This document shows positions 16,299 to 24,990 of a stretch of 64,000 nucleotides of DNA, piece by piece. A model generated the notes under the pieces. That model was not told where the DNA came from and ran no database searches. It saw only the letters and a list, made by a program, of their open reading frames with translations. The DNA lies in NCBI RefSeq assembly GCF_021026295.1, contig NZ_JAJNDA010000002.1, positions 310,001 to 374,000 of the forward strand, written 5' to 3'. Position numbers and translations under genes: made by a program. This DNA comes from Actinomycetospora soli. GTDB lineage: Bacteria > Actinomycetota > Actinomycetes > Mycobacteriales > Pseudonocardiaceae. The number at the start of each line of letters is the position of its first letter. The first letter of the stretch is position 1.

Positions 16299-16715
16299 AT
16301 GAGCGACTTCGACCAGCGGGTCATCGAGGAGTTCCGTTCCCACGGCGGACGCGTCGGCGGGCAGTTCGAGGGGGCCCCGCTGCTGCTGCTCCACCACGTC
16401 GGGCGGCGCAGCGGCGCGGAGCGCCTCAGCCCAATGATGTACCAGCAGGTGGGTGACGCGTACGCGGTGTTCGCCTCGAAGGGCGGCGCGCCGGACAACC
16501 CCGACTGGTACCACAACCTGCTCGACCGACCGGACGCGTCGATCGAGGTCGGGGACGGCGGGCGCATCGACACCGTCCCGGTCCGCGCCCGCGAGCTGCC
16601 CGCCGACGAGCGCGACCCGATCTGGGAGACCCAGAAGCAGCGGTACCCGGGCTTCGCCGACTACGAGGCGAGGACGTCCCGGACGATCCCGGTGCTGCTC
16701 CTCGAACGGCGCTGA
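16299..16715 (+). CDS. Deazaflavin (F420)-dependent nitroreductase family protein
   Basis: This 138-residue cytosolic protein resembles the Ddn/DUF385 split beta-barrel family that binds F420H2. The typical landmarks are GAPLLLLHHVGRRSG (about residues 25-39), then a YAVFASKGGAPDNPDWYHNL segment (about residues 55-74) that lines the cofactor site, and the end ...YEARTSRTIPVLLLER. Members reduce quinones, nitro compounds or unsaturated bonds; the substrate here is unknown. The ATG at 16299 has GGATGAGG upstream. Its length is on the short side of the family (about 140-150). Confidence 0.85.
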   Translation: MSDFDQRVIEEFRSHGGRVGGQFEGAPLLLLHHVGRRSGAERLSPMMYQQVGDAYAVFASKGGAPDNPDWYHNLLDRPDASIEVGDGGRIDTVPVRARELPADERDPIWETQKQRYPGFADYEARTSRTIPVLLLERR

Positions 16716-16880
16716 TCGTCGCCGAACGTCCCGACCTGGGGTTTTCGTCCACCCCGATCGAGGGTCGACCCCCGGCCCCGCGCCCGGCGGCGGCGCGGGG
16801 CGTGGCTACCGTGGGTCGGTCCGGGTCGTCGGGGAGAGAGGAGTCGCGCCATCGCCTCCCGCCACTCCGCCCGGACCCGC

Positions 16881-17627
16881 GTGCGGAACCACCGCTCCCC
16901 CGCCCGTCCGACGCCGATCGAGCCCCGCCCGCCGGGACGGGCCACGGGCCGGGGCGTCGACGCCGGGGCCCGACGACCGGCCGCCCCGCGCCGCCCGGTG
17001 GCCTCGCCGGACCGAGCCGTCCCGACGTCGGGTCGGGGGGCTCCCGCGGCCCGTCCCGCCCGCACGCGGCGCACCCTGCCGGTGGCGCTGGCCGCCGTCG
17101 TGGTGCTCCTGGCCATGGGCACGGTGCTCGTGCTGGTCGCCGACCGCCACACCTCGACGCCGGTCGCCGCGGCGGTGACGGCCGCACCGCCGACTCCCGC
17201 CGCCGCCCCGGGACCCCCGCCCGCGGCACCCGCCGTCGTGACCCCGGCGGAGCTCGCCCGGTGCCCGGCGACGGCGAGCGCGTGCGTGGACCTCGCCGCC
17301 CGGAAGGCGTGGTTGCAGCGCGACGGGACGGTGACGGTCGGTCCGGTGACGATGCTGCCCGGCGCGGAGACCTTCCTGCGCCCGCCCGGCCCGACGTCCT
17401 CGGCGACGCCCACGGGCTCCTTCCACGTGCTGTGGAAGGACGCGGACGCGTTCAGCTCCGAGTTCGACGAGCCGATGCACCACGCCGTCTACTTCGCCAA
17501 GGGCGGGATCGCCTTCCACGAGGGCAGCCTGACGACCTCGTCGAACGGCTGCATCCACCTCTCCGCCGCCGACGCGACGACCTTCTTCGATCGCCTGCGT
17601 CCGGGGGACGGGGTCACCGTCTTCTAG
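16881..17627 (+). CDS. L,D-transpeptidase (YkuD fold), membrane-anchored
   Basis: The product carries one N-terminal membrane helix (about residues 67-88), a Pro/Ala-rich linker and a C-terminal YkuD domain with the catalytic pattern FHEG...SNGCIHL, the nucleophilic Cys near residue 224. Such enzymes form 3-3 cross-links in peptidoglycan outside the membrane. The GTG at 16881 is the first ordinary start codon in frame but has no ribosome site. Ten codons upstream, ATC at 16851-16853 sits seven bases after a near-perfect AGAGAGGAG, and the intervening codons read on without stop, so translation may start there (see findings). Its stop overlaps that of the convergent ctpE-like gene. Confidence 0.85.
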   Translation: MRNHRSPARPTPIEPRPPGRATGRGVDAGARRPAAPRRPVASPDRAVPTSGRGAPAARPARTRRTLPVALAAVVVLLAMGTVLVLVADRHTSTPVAAAVTAAPPTPAAAPGPPPAAPAVVTPAELARCPATASACVDLAARKAWLQRDGTVTVGPVTMLPGAETFLRPPGPTSSATPTGSFHVLWKDADAFSSEFDEPMHHAVYFAKGGIAFHEGSLTTSSNGCIHLSAADATTFFDRLRPGDGVTVF

Positions 17628-20155
17628 TGGTGGGTGCGCGTCCCCGCGCGCTCGTCGCCCGCCGGGGTCAGCCCCACGGCCCGCTCGAGGAGCCGGTACC
17701 GCAGGGTCACCGTGAGCACCGCGAACCAGGCGGCGAGCGCGATCCCGCTGACGTAGAGCACGGGCGGATCGGGCGCGGTCAGGCCGAAGTACGAGCGCGT
17801 CGCCGGCACCACCAGCACCACGGCGAAGGCCACGAACAGACCGAGCGCGAGCCACGTCGGGCGCCGGTCGTCGGACACCGGCCGCCACGCCGTGAAGATC
17901 CGGTGCGGGGGCTCCAGGAGCAGGATCAGCACGATCGCGGTGGTGGAGACGAACACCGACAGCCCGCTCTGCGCGCCGAGGGTGGCCGAGGCGGTGACGA
18001 AGTCGGGGTCGGTGCGGGCGAGGCCGGTGTAGTCCTCCCAGAGCTCGACCCCGCGCGTCCCCCCGCTCGCCAGGCCGTCCGAGACGAGGCGGTAGAGGTA
18101 GGCGTAGACGGCGGTGGCGAACCCCGCGGTCAGGATGCCGACCGGTAGCACGAAGCGGGCCAGGGAGACCAGCAGGTCCTCGGACGGCGGCGCCGGGCGG
18201 GCCCACATCGTCAGGAAGAACGTGGGCAGGCCGACCGTGAACAGCGTCAGGCCCACCTGCGTCGGCGTGTACGGGAAGCCCAGCCCGAGCAGGGTGACCG
18301 TGAGGATCACCAGCATCTGCGTCGTCACGCGGGCGAGGAACAGGTACATCGACGATCCGACCCCGGCGACGATCCGCCGGCCCTCGGTCCGCGCGGGCGG
18401 CAACGTGGCGAAGGAGTCGTCGAGCAGCACGATGTCGGCCACGTCGCGGGTCACGGCGCTGCCCGAGCGCATCGCGACGCCGACGTGGGCGCGCTTGAGC
18501 GCGCGGGCGTCGTTGACGCCGTCCCCGACCATCGCCACGTGGTGCCCGCGGCGGCGCAGCGCGGCGACGATCTCCTCCTTCTGCTCCGGCGCGATCCGCC
18601 CGAACACCGTGGTCGCGTCGACCGCGTCGTCGAACGCGTCGCCGGTCAGGGCCGCGAGCTGCGCGCCCGTCAGCGACGCCCCGACCAGCCCGGCCCGGCG
18701 TGCGAGGGCCGCGACGGTCACCGGGTCGTCGCCGGAGATCACCTTGACCGCCACCCCGTCGGCCGCGAGCACCGCGAGGGTGTCCTCGACGCCGGGCCGC
18801 AGCTCGTCACCGAGCACCACCAGGGCCTCGGCGCGCAGCCGCGGGAGGGTCGGGCGGCCGTCGGCGTCGCGCAGGGGCCCCGACGACGAGGCCAGCACGA
18901 GGACGCGGAAGCCGCGCTCGGCGCGGGCGCGGGACTCGCGCTCGACCAGGTCGACGGTCACCTCGTCGTCGGCGAGCCGGTCCAGCACCGCCGAGGGCGC
19001 ACCGAGCACGAGCGTGCGGCGCGCGGACGCCTCCGGCGCCGCCGCAGCAGGCAGCACCAGGCCGCTCCAGCGCAGCGCGGACCGGAACTCGACCTCGTCG
19101 TCGGGGACGACCCGCCGTCCGGGGAGGTCGACGAGCGCCGCGGTGGTGGCGTTGGTGCTGCGGACCGAGCGGGCGAACGTGCCCAGCAGCTCGGGCACCG
19201 GTGACTCGCCGATCGGGAGCGTCTCGACGAGCGCGAGGTCGCCGCTGGTGAGCGTGCCGGTCTTGTCGGTGCAGACGACGTCGACGCGACTGACGGCCTC
19301 CACCGCGTTGGTCTGCTGCACCAGGGCGCCCTGACCCGCGATCCGCGCGCCGCCCACCGAGTACGCGACCGCGATGAGGAAGAACAGGCCGTAGGGCACG
19401 AGCCCGGAGAGCACCGCGGAGGTCTGGACGAAGCGCAGCACCGTGGAGCCCTCGAGCAGGGCCTGGGCGAGGATCGCGCCGCTCATGAGCAGCACGAGCA
19501 GGATGACCAGTCGGACGACGAGGTCGATGCGCCACTGCAGCGGCGTGACGTCGGTCGTGTCGGCCCGCGCGGCCAGCGTGAGCCGCCCGGCGTGGCTCGC
19601 GGTGCCGACCGCCGCGGCCTCCTGCCATCCCTCGCCCGAGGCGATCGCGCTGCCCGAGAGCAGCGTGGCCCCGACGGCCTTGGGCACCGGGTCGGCCTCC
19701 CCGGTCAGCAGCGACTCGTCGGCCTCGACGGCGCCCTCGACGAGCGGCCCGTCGACCACCACCTGGGCCCCGCCGCGCACCCGCAGCACGTCGCCCTCCA
19801 CGACGTCGGCCGGGGACACCTCGGTCTCCACCCCGTCGCGCAGCACGGTGACCGGTTCGCGGGCGAGCAGCTGCAGCCGGTCGAGCGCGCGGCGGGCCCG
19901 CAGCTCCTGCACCGCCGACAGCGCGGCGTTGATGATGCCGAGCCCGACGCTGACCAGGGCGTCCGAGTACCGGCCGAGCGCGAGCAGCGCGATGCCGATG
20001 ACGAACAGGATGTTGTTGTAGAAGGAGAAGACGGTGGTCCGCAGGATGGTCGCGGTGGTCCGGCTCGAGCCGCGGACCGGGGTGTTCGCCCGACCCTCGC
20101 GGGCCCGCCGTGCGGCCTCGGCGGCGGTGAGACCCGCCGTCGTCACGGTGGTCAT
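17624..20155 (-). CDS. ctpE: CtpE-like P-type cation-transporting ATPase
   Basis: The 843-residue product is a P-type ATPase: TGEADPVPK actuator loop (TGES-type) near residue 145, phosphorylation site DKTGTLT with Asp at residue 297, MVGDGVNDARALK hinge near residue 540, and about ten membrane helices. There is no N-terminal metal-binding domain, and the sequence is closest in character to mycobacterial CtpE, a calcium-handling ATPase; that name is therefore probable, not certain. The ATG overlaps the stop of the apbE-like gene (ATGA), making it last in a long overlapping operon. A cation pump at the end of a flavin electron-transfer operon is an unusual partner. Confidence 0.85.
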   Translation of the reverse strand: MTTVTTAGLTAAEAARRAREGRANTPVRGSSRTTATILRTTVFSFYNNILFVIGIALLALGRYSDALVSVGLGIINAALSAVQELRARRALDRLQLLAREPVTVLRDGVETEVSPADVVEGDVLRVRGGAQVVVDGPLVEGAVEADESLLTGEADPVPKAVGATLLSGSAIASGEGWQEAAAVGTASHAGRLTLAARADTTDVTPLQWRIDLVVRLVILLVLLMSGAILAQALLEGSTVLRFVQTSAVLSGLVPYGLFFLIAVAYSVGGARIAGQGALVQQTNAVEAVSRVDVVCTDKTGTLTSGDLALVETLPIGESPVPELLGTFARSVRSTNATTAALVDLPGRRVVPDDEVEFRSALRWSGLVLPAAAAPEASARRTLVLGAPSAVLDRLADDEVTVDLVERESRARAERGFRVLVLASSSGPLRDADGRPTLPRLRAEALVVLGDELRPGVEDTLAVLAADGVAVKVISGDDPVTVAALARRAGLVGASLTGAQLAALTGDAFDDAVDATTVFGRIAPEQKEEIVAALRRRGHHVAMVGDGVNDARALKRAHVGVAMRSGSAVTRDVADIVLLDDSFATLPPARTEGRRIVAGVGSSMYLFLARVTTQMLVILTVTLLGLGFPYTPTQVGLTLFTVGLPTFFLTMWARPAPPSEDLLVSLARFVLPVGILTAGFATAVYAYLYRLVSDGLASGGTRGVELWEDYTGLARTDPDFVTASATLGAQSGLSVFVSTTAIVLILLLEPPHRIFTAWRPVSDDRRPTWLALGLFVAFAVVLVVPATRSYFGLTAPDPPVLYVSGIALAAWFAVLTVTLRYRLLERAVGLTPAGDERAGTRTHH

Positions 20156-20919
20156 GCCGGAGATCGTCCCAGAGCCTCCCCGAACGGCGCGGCGGTGCCG
20201 TCGGCCCACACCACGAGACCGGTCCGCCCCACGCGCCGTCGCAGCCAGGAGAGCGCGTCGCGACCGAGGGCGTAGGCCGCGGTGGCGTCGACGTCCGCGT
20301 CGGTCAGCGAGCCGGCGAGCACCGTCACACCGGCGATGCCGGTGGGCGCGGCGCCGGTGCGGGCATCGACGAGGTGCGCGCCGCGGTGGGCGGTGCCCGA
20401 GGACGCGACGGCGCCGTCGGTCACGGGCACCGTCGCCACGAGGCGGGTCGGGTCGCGGGGGTCCTCGATCCCGACGTGCCACGGCACGGTGTCCGACCAC
20501 GCCACGAGGTCCCCGCCGGCGGAGAGGCAGACGTCGGTGTCGGGCAGGTCGCGCAGGAGCGCCGATGCCCGTTGCACCGCCCACCCCTTGACCACGCCGC
20601 TCGGGTCGAGGCGGCCGTCGCGCCACACCGAGAACGCGCCGTCGGTGGTCCGCGCGGCCCGCGCGGCGATCGCCAGCACCTCGTGCACCTCGGCCGGGGC
20701 GTCGTCGAGGCCCAGCTCCCCCCGGTCGATCCGGCGGACCACGGAGTCGGCCCGATAGGTGCTGAACACCCGGTCGGCCTCGCGCAGGGAGGCGAGGACG
20801 GCCGCCCACGCCGCGTCCGCCGCCGGTCCCGCGGCATGCCGACCGCGCAGCGCCAGGCCGATCGGCAGGCCCATGACGTGCTCCACGCGGCGGGCGACGG
20901 GCGCGGTCGCGGCGGTCAC
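20152..20919 (-). CDS. apbE: ApbE-like FAD:protein FMN transferase
   Basis: The 255-residue product shows ApbE features: HVMGLPIGLAL at the start (MGT-type motif), FSTYRADSVVRRID, LDPSGVVKGWAV (about residue 115) and SAGGDLVAWS (about residue 140), with the metal/FAD-binding DADVDATAAYALG segment (ADALAT-like) near residue 215. ApbE transfers FMN from FAD onto a Ser/Thr of exported proteins. No signal peptide is apparent, unlike many ApbE proteins, so flavin transfer may happen before export or on the inner side. The GTG start overlaps the stop of the FMN-binding protein gene, its obvious substrate. Length is about 80 residues shorter than E. coli ApbE. Confidence 0.88.
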   Translation of the reverse strand: MTAATAPVARRVEHVMGLPIGLALRGRHAAGPAADAAWAAVLASLREADRVFSTYRADSVVRRIDRGELGLDDAPAEVHEVLAIAARAARTTDGAFSVWRDGRLDPSGVVKGWAVQRASALLRDLPDTDVCLSAGGDLVAWSDTVPWHVGIEDPRDPTRLVATVPVTDGAVASSGTAHRGAHLVDARTGAAPTGIAGVTVLAGSLTDADVDATAAYALGRDALSWLRRRVGRTGLVVWADGTAAPFGEALGRSPA

Positions 20920-21398
20920 GCCAGCCCCGCCTGGTCGAGGGCGCTCTGCAGGGACTGCACGTAGCCCTCGGAGGTGTAGGTCGCGCCGCTGACCACGTCG
21001 ACCTGGGCGCTCTGGGCCTGCAGCGTCTCGCTGACGAGCTCCGGGACGGCCTGGGCGTTGATCTCCTCGTCGCGGCCGTTGCTGTCCGGCTGCTGCACGA
21101 CGTCGACCGCCGTGATCGTCCCGCTCGCGACGGTGACGCGGACCTGGACCGGCCCCCACCGGGTGTCGGCCGCGGCGCCGGTCACGGTCCCCGAGTAGGT
21201 GCTGGTGCTCGCCGTCGAGGGCGCGGCGGCCGTGGTCGTGGTGGCGCCCGAGGTGGTCGGGGCCGCCTCGGCGGCCGTCGAGGACGAGGTCGACGTCCTG
21301 TAGGAGAACAGCAGCGCCACCGTGCTGAGGGTGGTCAGGCCCCAGAGGGCGATACGGCGGGCGCCGCGGTCGAAGCGCAGGGGAGGCACGCTCACCAT
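20916..21398 (-). CDS. Exported FMN-binding domain protein, predicted ApbE substrate
   Basis: The 160-residue product has an N-terminal membrane segment (about residues 15-33), a Ser/Thr/Ala-rich linker (about 35-66) and a C-terminal FMN-binding domain. The domain ends with VDVVSGATYTSEGY; the Thr of SGAT (about residue 137) is the residue that ApbE enzymes flavinylate in such domains (family knowledge). It should act outside the membrane as a one-domain electron carrier. It overlaps the ferric-reductase-like gene by seven bases and the apbE-like gene by four, so all three are tightly coupled. The start is ATG 21398, or GTG one codon later. Confidence 0.88.
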   Translation of the reverse strand: MVSVPPLRFDRGARRIALWGLTTLSTVALLFSYRTSTSSSTAAEAAPTTSGATTTTAAAPSTASTSTYSGTVTGAAADTRWGPVQVRVTVASGTITAVDVVQQPDSNGRDEEINAQAVPELVSETLQAQSAQVDVVSGATYTSEGYVQSLQSALDQAGLA

Positions 21399-22798
21399 CC
21401 GAAGGTCTCGGTGTGGATGCGGTCGGCGGGGACGCCGGCCGCGCGGAGGGTCCCGACGACGAGGCGGGTCCAGGACTCGGGACCGCAGACGTAGGTCTCG
21501 CGCTCCGCGACGTCGGGGACGCGGGCGCGCAGGGCGGCCAGGTCGTCGACGGCCCCGACGCCCGAGCCGAGCCACGAGTCGTGCGCCCGGCGGGGTCCGG
21601 GCAGGGGCACGAGACCGAAGCCGCGTTCGGCGGCGAGGACGGCGAACTCGCGGGCGAAGACGGCGCTGCCGGTGAAGCGGTGCAGGACGACGACGTCGCC
21701 GGTGAGCTCCTCGGCGAGTGCCCGCATCGGGGTGATGCCGATGCCGGCGCCGACCAAGGCGACCTTCGGCGCCGTCCGGACCCGGTCGGTCAGCCGGCCG
21801 TAGGGGCCCTCGACGAGCGCGCGGGTCCCGGGACGCAGTCCGGCGACCCGGCCGCTGCCGTCCCCGAGGTTCTTGACGGTGATGCGCAGGCTGCGCCCGT
21901 CGGGAGCCGCGGACAGCGAGTACGGGTGTGCCCGGCTCCAGCCGGTCCCGGACAGGAAGCGCCAGGTGAGGAACTGCCCGGCGCGCACCGGCAGGTCGTC
22001 GAGGTGCCGGCCCGCGAGGTAGACCGACGAGCAGCCGTCGCCCTCGTCCACGACCGAGGTCACGACGAGGCGGTGGCGCAGCGTGCGCCGGAGGGGCAGG
22101 GCGACCCGGTGGACGAGGACCGCAGCGGCGGTGACCGCCCACAGCGTCCACCAGAACACCGTCCGGGCGGTGGAGGCGAGGAACTCCTGCCCGGTCCAGA
22201 GCTGGTGGGGCAGGGCGAGCCCGACGCCGAGGTAGGCGTAGAGGTGCAGCAGGTGCCACGACTCGTAGCGCAGCGCCGCCCGGGCCGCCTTCACGCTCGT
22301 GACGACGACGAGCACCAGGCACGCCGTCCCGGCGGCGGCGAGCAGCATGCCGGGGTAGGAGACGGTCAGGCCCCACAGCTCGCCGGGGGTCGCGGCGAGG
22401 TCGCCGGCCGCGTAGCCCCAGGTGATCAGGCCGATGTGGGCGAGCATGCCGGTGAACGAGGTGAAGCCGACGAGCCGGTGGATCACCGCCAGCCGGTCCT
22501 GGCCGAAGGCGCGCTCGAGCACGGGGATCCGGGCCATGAGCAGGACCTGGACCAGCAGCAGGACCGAGGCGAGCAGGCCGGTCAGCCGGCCGAGCGAGGT
22601 GAGGCCGGTGGCCCAGCCGCCGAGGTCGGAGAGCCCGCCTCCGGTGGCCCACCAGAAGGTGACCAGGACCAGCGCGGCGCACAGGGCGGCCTCGGCCGCG
22701 GTGCGGACGCGACGGTCGACGACGGCGGGTGCGGTGGAGGGGGCCGACGGGCCCGGCGGCGCCGCGTGCCGGGCGGGGCCGTGCACGACGGCGGTCAT
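21392..22798 (-). CDS. Ferric-reductase-like membrane flavoprotein with NAD(P)H-binding domain
   Basis: The product has 468 residues: an N-terminal six-helix ferric reductase-like membrane domain with paired His for b-type haem (HRLVGFTSFTGMLAHIG and SWHLLHLYAYLGVGLALPH, about residues 95-205) and a C-terminal ferredoxin-reductase domain. The latter has the FAD motif HPYSLSAAP (about residue 300) and an NAD(P)H-binding GAGIGITPMRAL (about residue 350) and CGPESW. It would take electrons from cytosolic NAD(P)H and pass them across the membrane, here most likely to the flavinylated exported protein encoded next. ATG overlaps the stop of the upstream repeat protein gene. Confidence 0.88.
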   Translation of the reverse strand: MTAVVHGPARHAAPPGPSAPSTAPAVVDRRVRTAAEAALCAALVLVTFWWATGGGLSDLGGWATGLTSLGRLTGLLASVLLLVQVLLMARIPVLERAFGQDRLAVIHRLVGFTSFTGMLAHIGLITWGYAAGDLAATPGELWGLTVSYPGMLLAAAGTACLVLVVVTSVKAARAALRYESWHLLHLYAYLGVGLALPHQLWTGQEFLASTARTVFWWTLWAVTAAAVLVHRVALPLRRTLRHRLVVTSVVDEGDGCSSVYLAGRHLDDLPVRAGQFLTWRFLSGTGWSRAHPYSLSAAPDGRSLRITVKNLGDGSGRVAGLRPGTRALVEGPYGRLTDRVRTAPKVALVGAGIGITPMRALAEELTGDVVVLHRFTGSAVFAREFAVLAAERGFGLVPLPGPRRAHDSWLGSGVGAVDDLAALRARVPDVAERETYVCGPESWTRLVVGTLRAAGVPADRIHTETFGW

Positions 22799-23445
22799 GC
22801 GCCCGTGACGGCGACGCCGGGCTGCACGGCCCCGGGCTGGGCGGGCAGGCCGGGCTGGGCGGGCTGGCCGGGCACCGCGGGCTGGCCGGGCACCGCGGGC
22901 TGGCCGGGCACCGCGGGCTGGCCGGGCACCGCGGGCTGGCCGGGCACCGCGGGCTGGCCGGGCACCGCGGGCTGGCCGGGCACGGCGGGCTGGGCGGGCT
23001 GGACCGGCTGGACCGGCGCTCCCTGCTGCCCGGGGCCCCCACGGCCGCGCTCGGCACGGTCACGGTCGCGACCGCCCCCGCGGCCGCCACCGTCGCCGTC
23101 GTGCTGACGCCCGATGCCCGGGCCCCCGCCGCGCGGCCCGTCGTGGTCGCCGACCGCGAGCCCGGCCAGGAAGCCGCCACCGACGAGCACCAGGGCGGCG
23201 ACGACCGCGCCGACCACGCGCAACCAGCGCGGGCGCGGACGCGATGACGCAGCCGGGGCAGCCGGCGCACCCTGGGCGGCGACCGGGGTCGTCTCCTGGG
23301 CGCCCGGCTCCCACCGCGACCCGCTGCGCTGCTCCGCGGTCGTCTCGGCGGTGGGCTCGGCGGTGGGCTCGGCGCTCGTCTCGGCGGTGGGCTCGTCGGC
23401 GGGACCGGGGGTGGGCTCGCGGTCGGGCTGGTCGTCGGCGCTCAC
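22795..23445 (-). CDS. Single-pass membrane protein with Pro/Gly repeat tail
   Basis: The 216-residue product has a cytosolic acidic N-terminus with PTAE repeats (about residues 10-40), one membrane helix (about residues 75-95), a Gly/Arg/Asp-rich outer region and a long tail with seven exact AVPGQP units flanked by QPAQPG variants. It has no recognisable catalytic domain. The tail looks like a flexible, collagen- or elastin-like spacer that could reach through the cell wall. Its stop overlaps the start of the ferric-reductase-like gene, so it is a fixed partner of that system. It might tether or space the electron-transfer proteins, which is inference. Confidence 0.7.
   Translation of the reverse strand: MSADDQPDREPTPGPADEPTAETSAEPTAEPTAETTAEQRSGSRWEPGAQETTPVAAQGAPAAPAASSRPRPRWLRVVGAVVAALVLVGGGFLAGLAVGDHDGPRGGGPGIGRQHDGDGGGRGGGRDRDRAERGRGGPGQQGAPVQPVQPAQPAVPGQPAVPGQPAVPGQPAVPGQPAVPGQPAVPGQPAVPGQPAQPGLPAQPGAVQPGVAVTGA
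22861..22986. repeat. Seven tandem 18-base repeats encoding AVPGQP units
   Basis: The unit GGGCTGGCCGGGCACCGC occurs seven times head to tail, the last with one change. It lies wholly in the gene at 22795-23445. Identical units at DNA level suggest recent slippage and a length likely to vary between strains. Confidence 0.92.
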
Positions 23446-23487
23446 GGCGGGGACCTCTCGTGGACGTGATCGCCCACGGCGGGTCGA

Positions 23488-24990
23488 TCAGGTGCCACCC
23501 ACGGTCGTGTCCTGCGGTGAAGTCCCGACGTGGTCCGCTTCGGAGTCCGGTAAGAGCCGCTCCGGCGCCACCGTGAAGCCGACCTGCGCGCCGCCGCCGG
23601 CGGGGGAGGTCACGAACGCCTCGCCGCCGTGACGGTCGGCGACGTCGCGGACGATGGCCAGGCCCAGCCCGGAGCCGGGCAGGCCCCGGGCGGCGGGCGC
23701 GCGGTAGAACCGGTCGAAGACCCGCTCGACGTCCCCGACGTCGATGCCGGGCCCGTGGTCGCGGACGGTGACGCCGCCCGCGTGCACGCGGACCTCCAGC
23801 GGCCGGTCCGAGGGATCGAACTTGGCGGCGTTCTCGACGAGGTTGCCGACCGCCCGTTCCAGCGCTGCCGGGAGCCCCCGCACCACCGAGCCGTCGGAGT
23901 CGACCTCGACCTGTCGGCCGGTGCGGCGGCCGATGCGGGCCGCGACGTGGCGGACCACCGCGTCGAGGTCGACGGCGTCCTCGGGCTCGTCGGCGTCCCC
24001 GCCGGAGAGCGCGAGCGCGACGAGCTCGTCGACGAGGTGCGACAGTTCGCGGGTCTCGCCCCGGACGTCGGCGATCAGCCGGTCACGGGCCTCGGGTGAG
24101 AGCTCCGCGAACCGCTGCAGCACGCTGGCGTTGGTGCGCAGGCTGGTCAGCGGCGTGCGGAGCTCGTGCGCGGCGTCCTGCACGAGCCGGTCCTGCGCCT
24201 CCCGCGACGCCGCCAGCCGGCCCACCATGGTCGCGAACGAGGCGCCGAGCCGGCCCACCTCGTCACGGCCGTCGACCGGCACCTCCGCGGGACTGCCGCC
24301 GCGGGCGGTGACCTGCTCCGCGAGCCCGGTCAGCCGCTCCAGACGTCGGGTGATGCGCCACGCGACCAGCCACCCGGCCCCGGCGGCGACCACCAGCACG
24401 ACGAGGCTCACCACCGCGATCTCGTTCGCCATGCCGCGCAGCACGCGGCGGCTCAGGTCGATGTCCATCGCGACCTGCCACGCGCCCCGGCCCGCGCCCT
24501 GCGAGGTGGTGAGCACCCGGTAGGTGTCGTCCCCGATCGTGGTCTGCGCGGTGTCGGTGACGCCCGCGACCGAGGTCGTCGCGAGCGCCCGGGCGGAGTC
24601 GGTGACCGGGATCGCGACGTCGCGCCCGCCGAGGAAGGTCGGTGTCCCGTCCGGGGCGATGCTGCGTCCGACGAGCTCCTGGAGCCGGCCGTGGTCGTCC
24701 CCGCGGCCGGGGCGGCCGTCGCGCGGTCCGCCACCGGGTCCGCCCCCGGGTCCGCCCCCGGGTCCGCCACGCGGGCCGCCGCCGGACCCGTCGTCGGAGG
24801 CCGGCGGGGCGATCGGCGCGAGGACCCCGGTCTGCCCGTCCGCCACCGCCGTGGTGGCCGCGGCGAGCGTGGTGTCGGTCGCCTGGGTGATCCGTTCGGC
24901 GGCCGCGTGGTAGCTCAGCACCCCGACCAGCCCCGCCACGATGACGCTGACCAGGGCGAAGGCCAGCGCGAAGCGGGTCCGCAGACTCAT
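23488..24990 (-). CDS. Sensor histidine kinase, MprB-like
   Basis: The 500-residue membrane kinase has helix 1 at about residues 7-28, an extracytoplasmic sensor with a low-complexity GPGGGPGGG stretch (about residues 75-95), helix 2 at about 190-213, a HAMP domain, a dimerisation domain with phospho-acceptor His275 (AAHELRTP), and an ATPase domain with N box (NLVENAAKF), DHGPGID and SGLGLAI. It should phosphorylate the response regulator encoded just upstream, with which it overlaps by ATGA. The family includes envelope-stress kinases such as MprB. It lies 42 bases before the electron-transfer genes, in the same direction, and may sense the state of that system. Confidence 0.9.
   Translation of the reverse strand: MSLRTRFALAFALVSVIVAGLVGVLSYHAAAERITQATDTTLAAATTAVADGQTGVLAPIAPPASDDGSGGGPRGGPGGGPGGGPGGGPRDGRPGRGDDHGRLQELVGRSIAPDGTPTFLGGRDVAIPVTDSARALATTSVAGVTDTAQTTIGDDTYRVLTTSQGAGRGAWQVAMDIDLSRRVLRGMANEIAVVSLVVLVVAAGAGWLVAWRITRRLERLTGLAEQVTARGGSPAEVPVDGRDEVGRLGASFATMVGRLAASREAQDRLVQDAAHELRTPLTSLRTNASVLQRFAELSPEARDRLIADVRGETRELSHLVDELVALALSGGDADEPEDAVDLDAVVRHVAARIGRRTGRQVEVDSDGSVVRGLPAALERAVGNLVENAAKFDPSDRPLEVRVHAGGVTVRDHGPGIDVGDVERVFDRFYRAPAARGLPGSGLGLAIVRDVADRHGGEAFVTSPAGGGAQVGFTVAPERLLPDSEADHVGTSPQDTTVGGT

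Noticed and set aside
22861-22986. Tandem 18-base repeats as a CRISPR or origin iteron array
   Set aside because: They are contiguous, in frame and encode a regular AVPGQP tail of a membrane protein.
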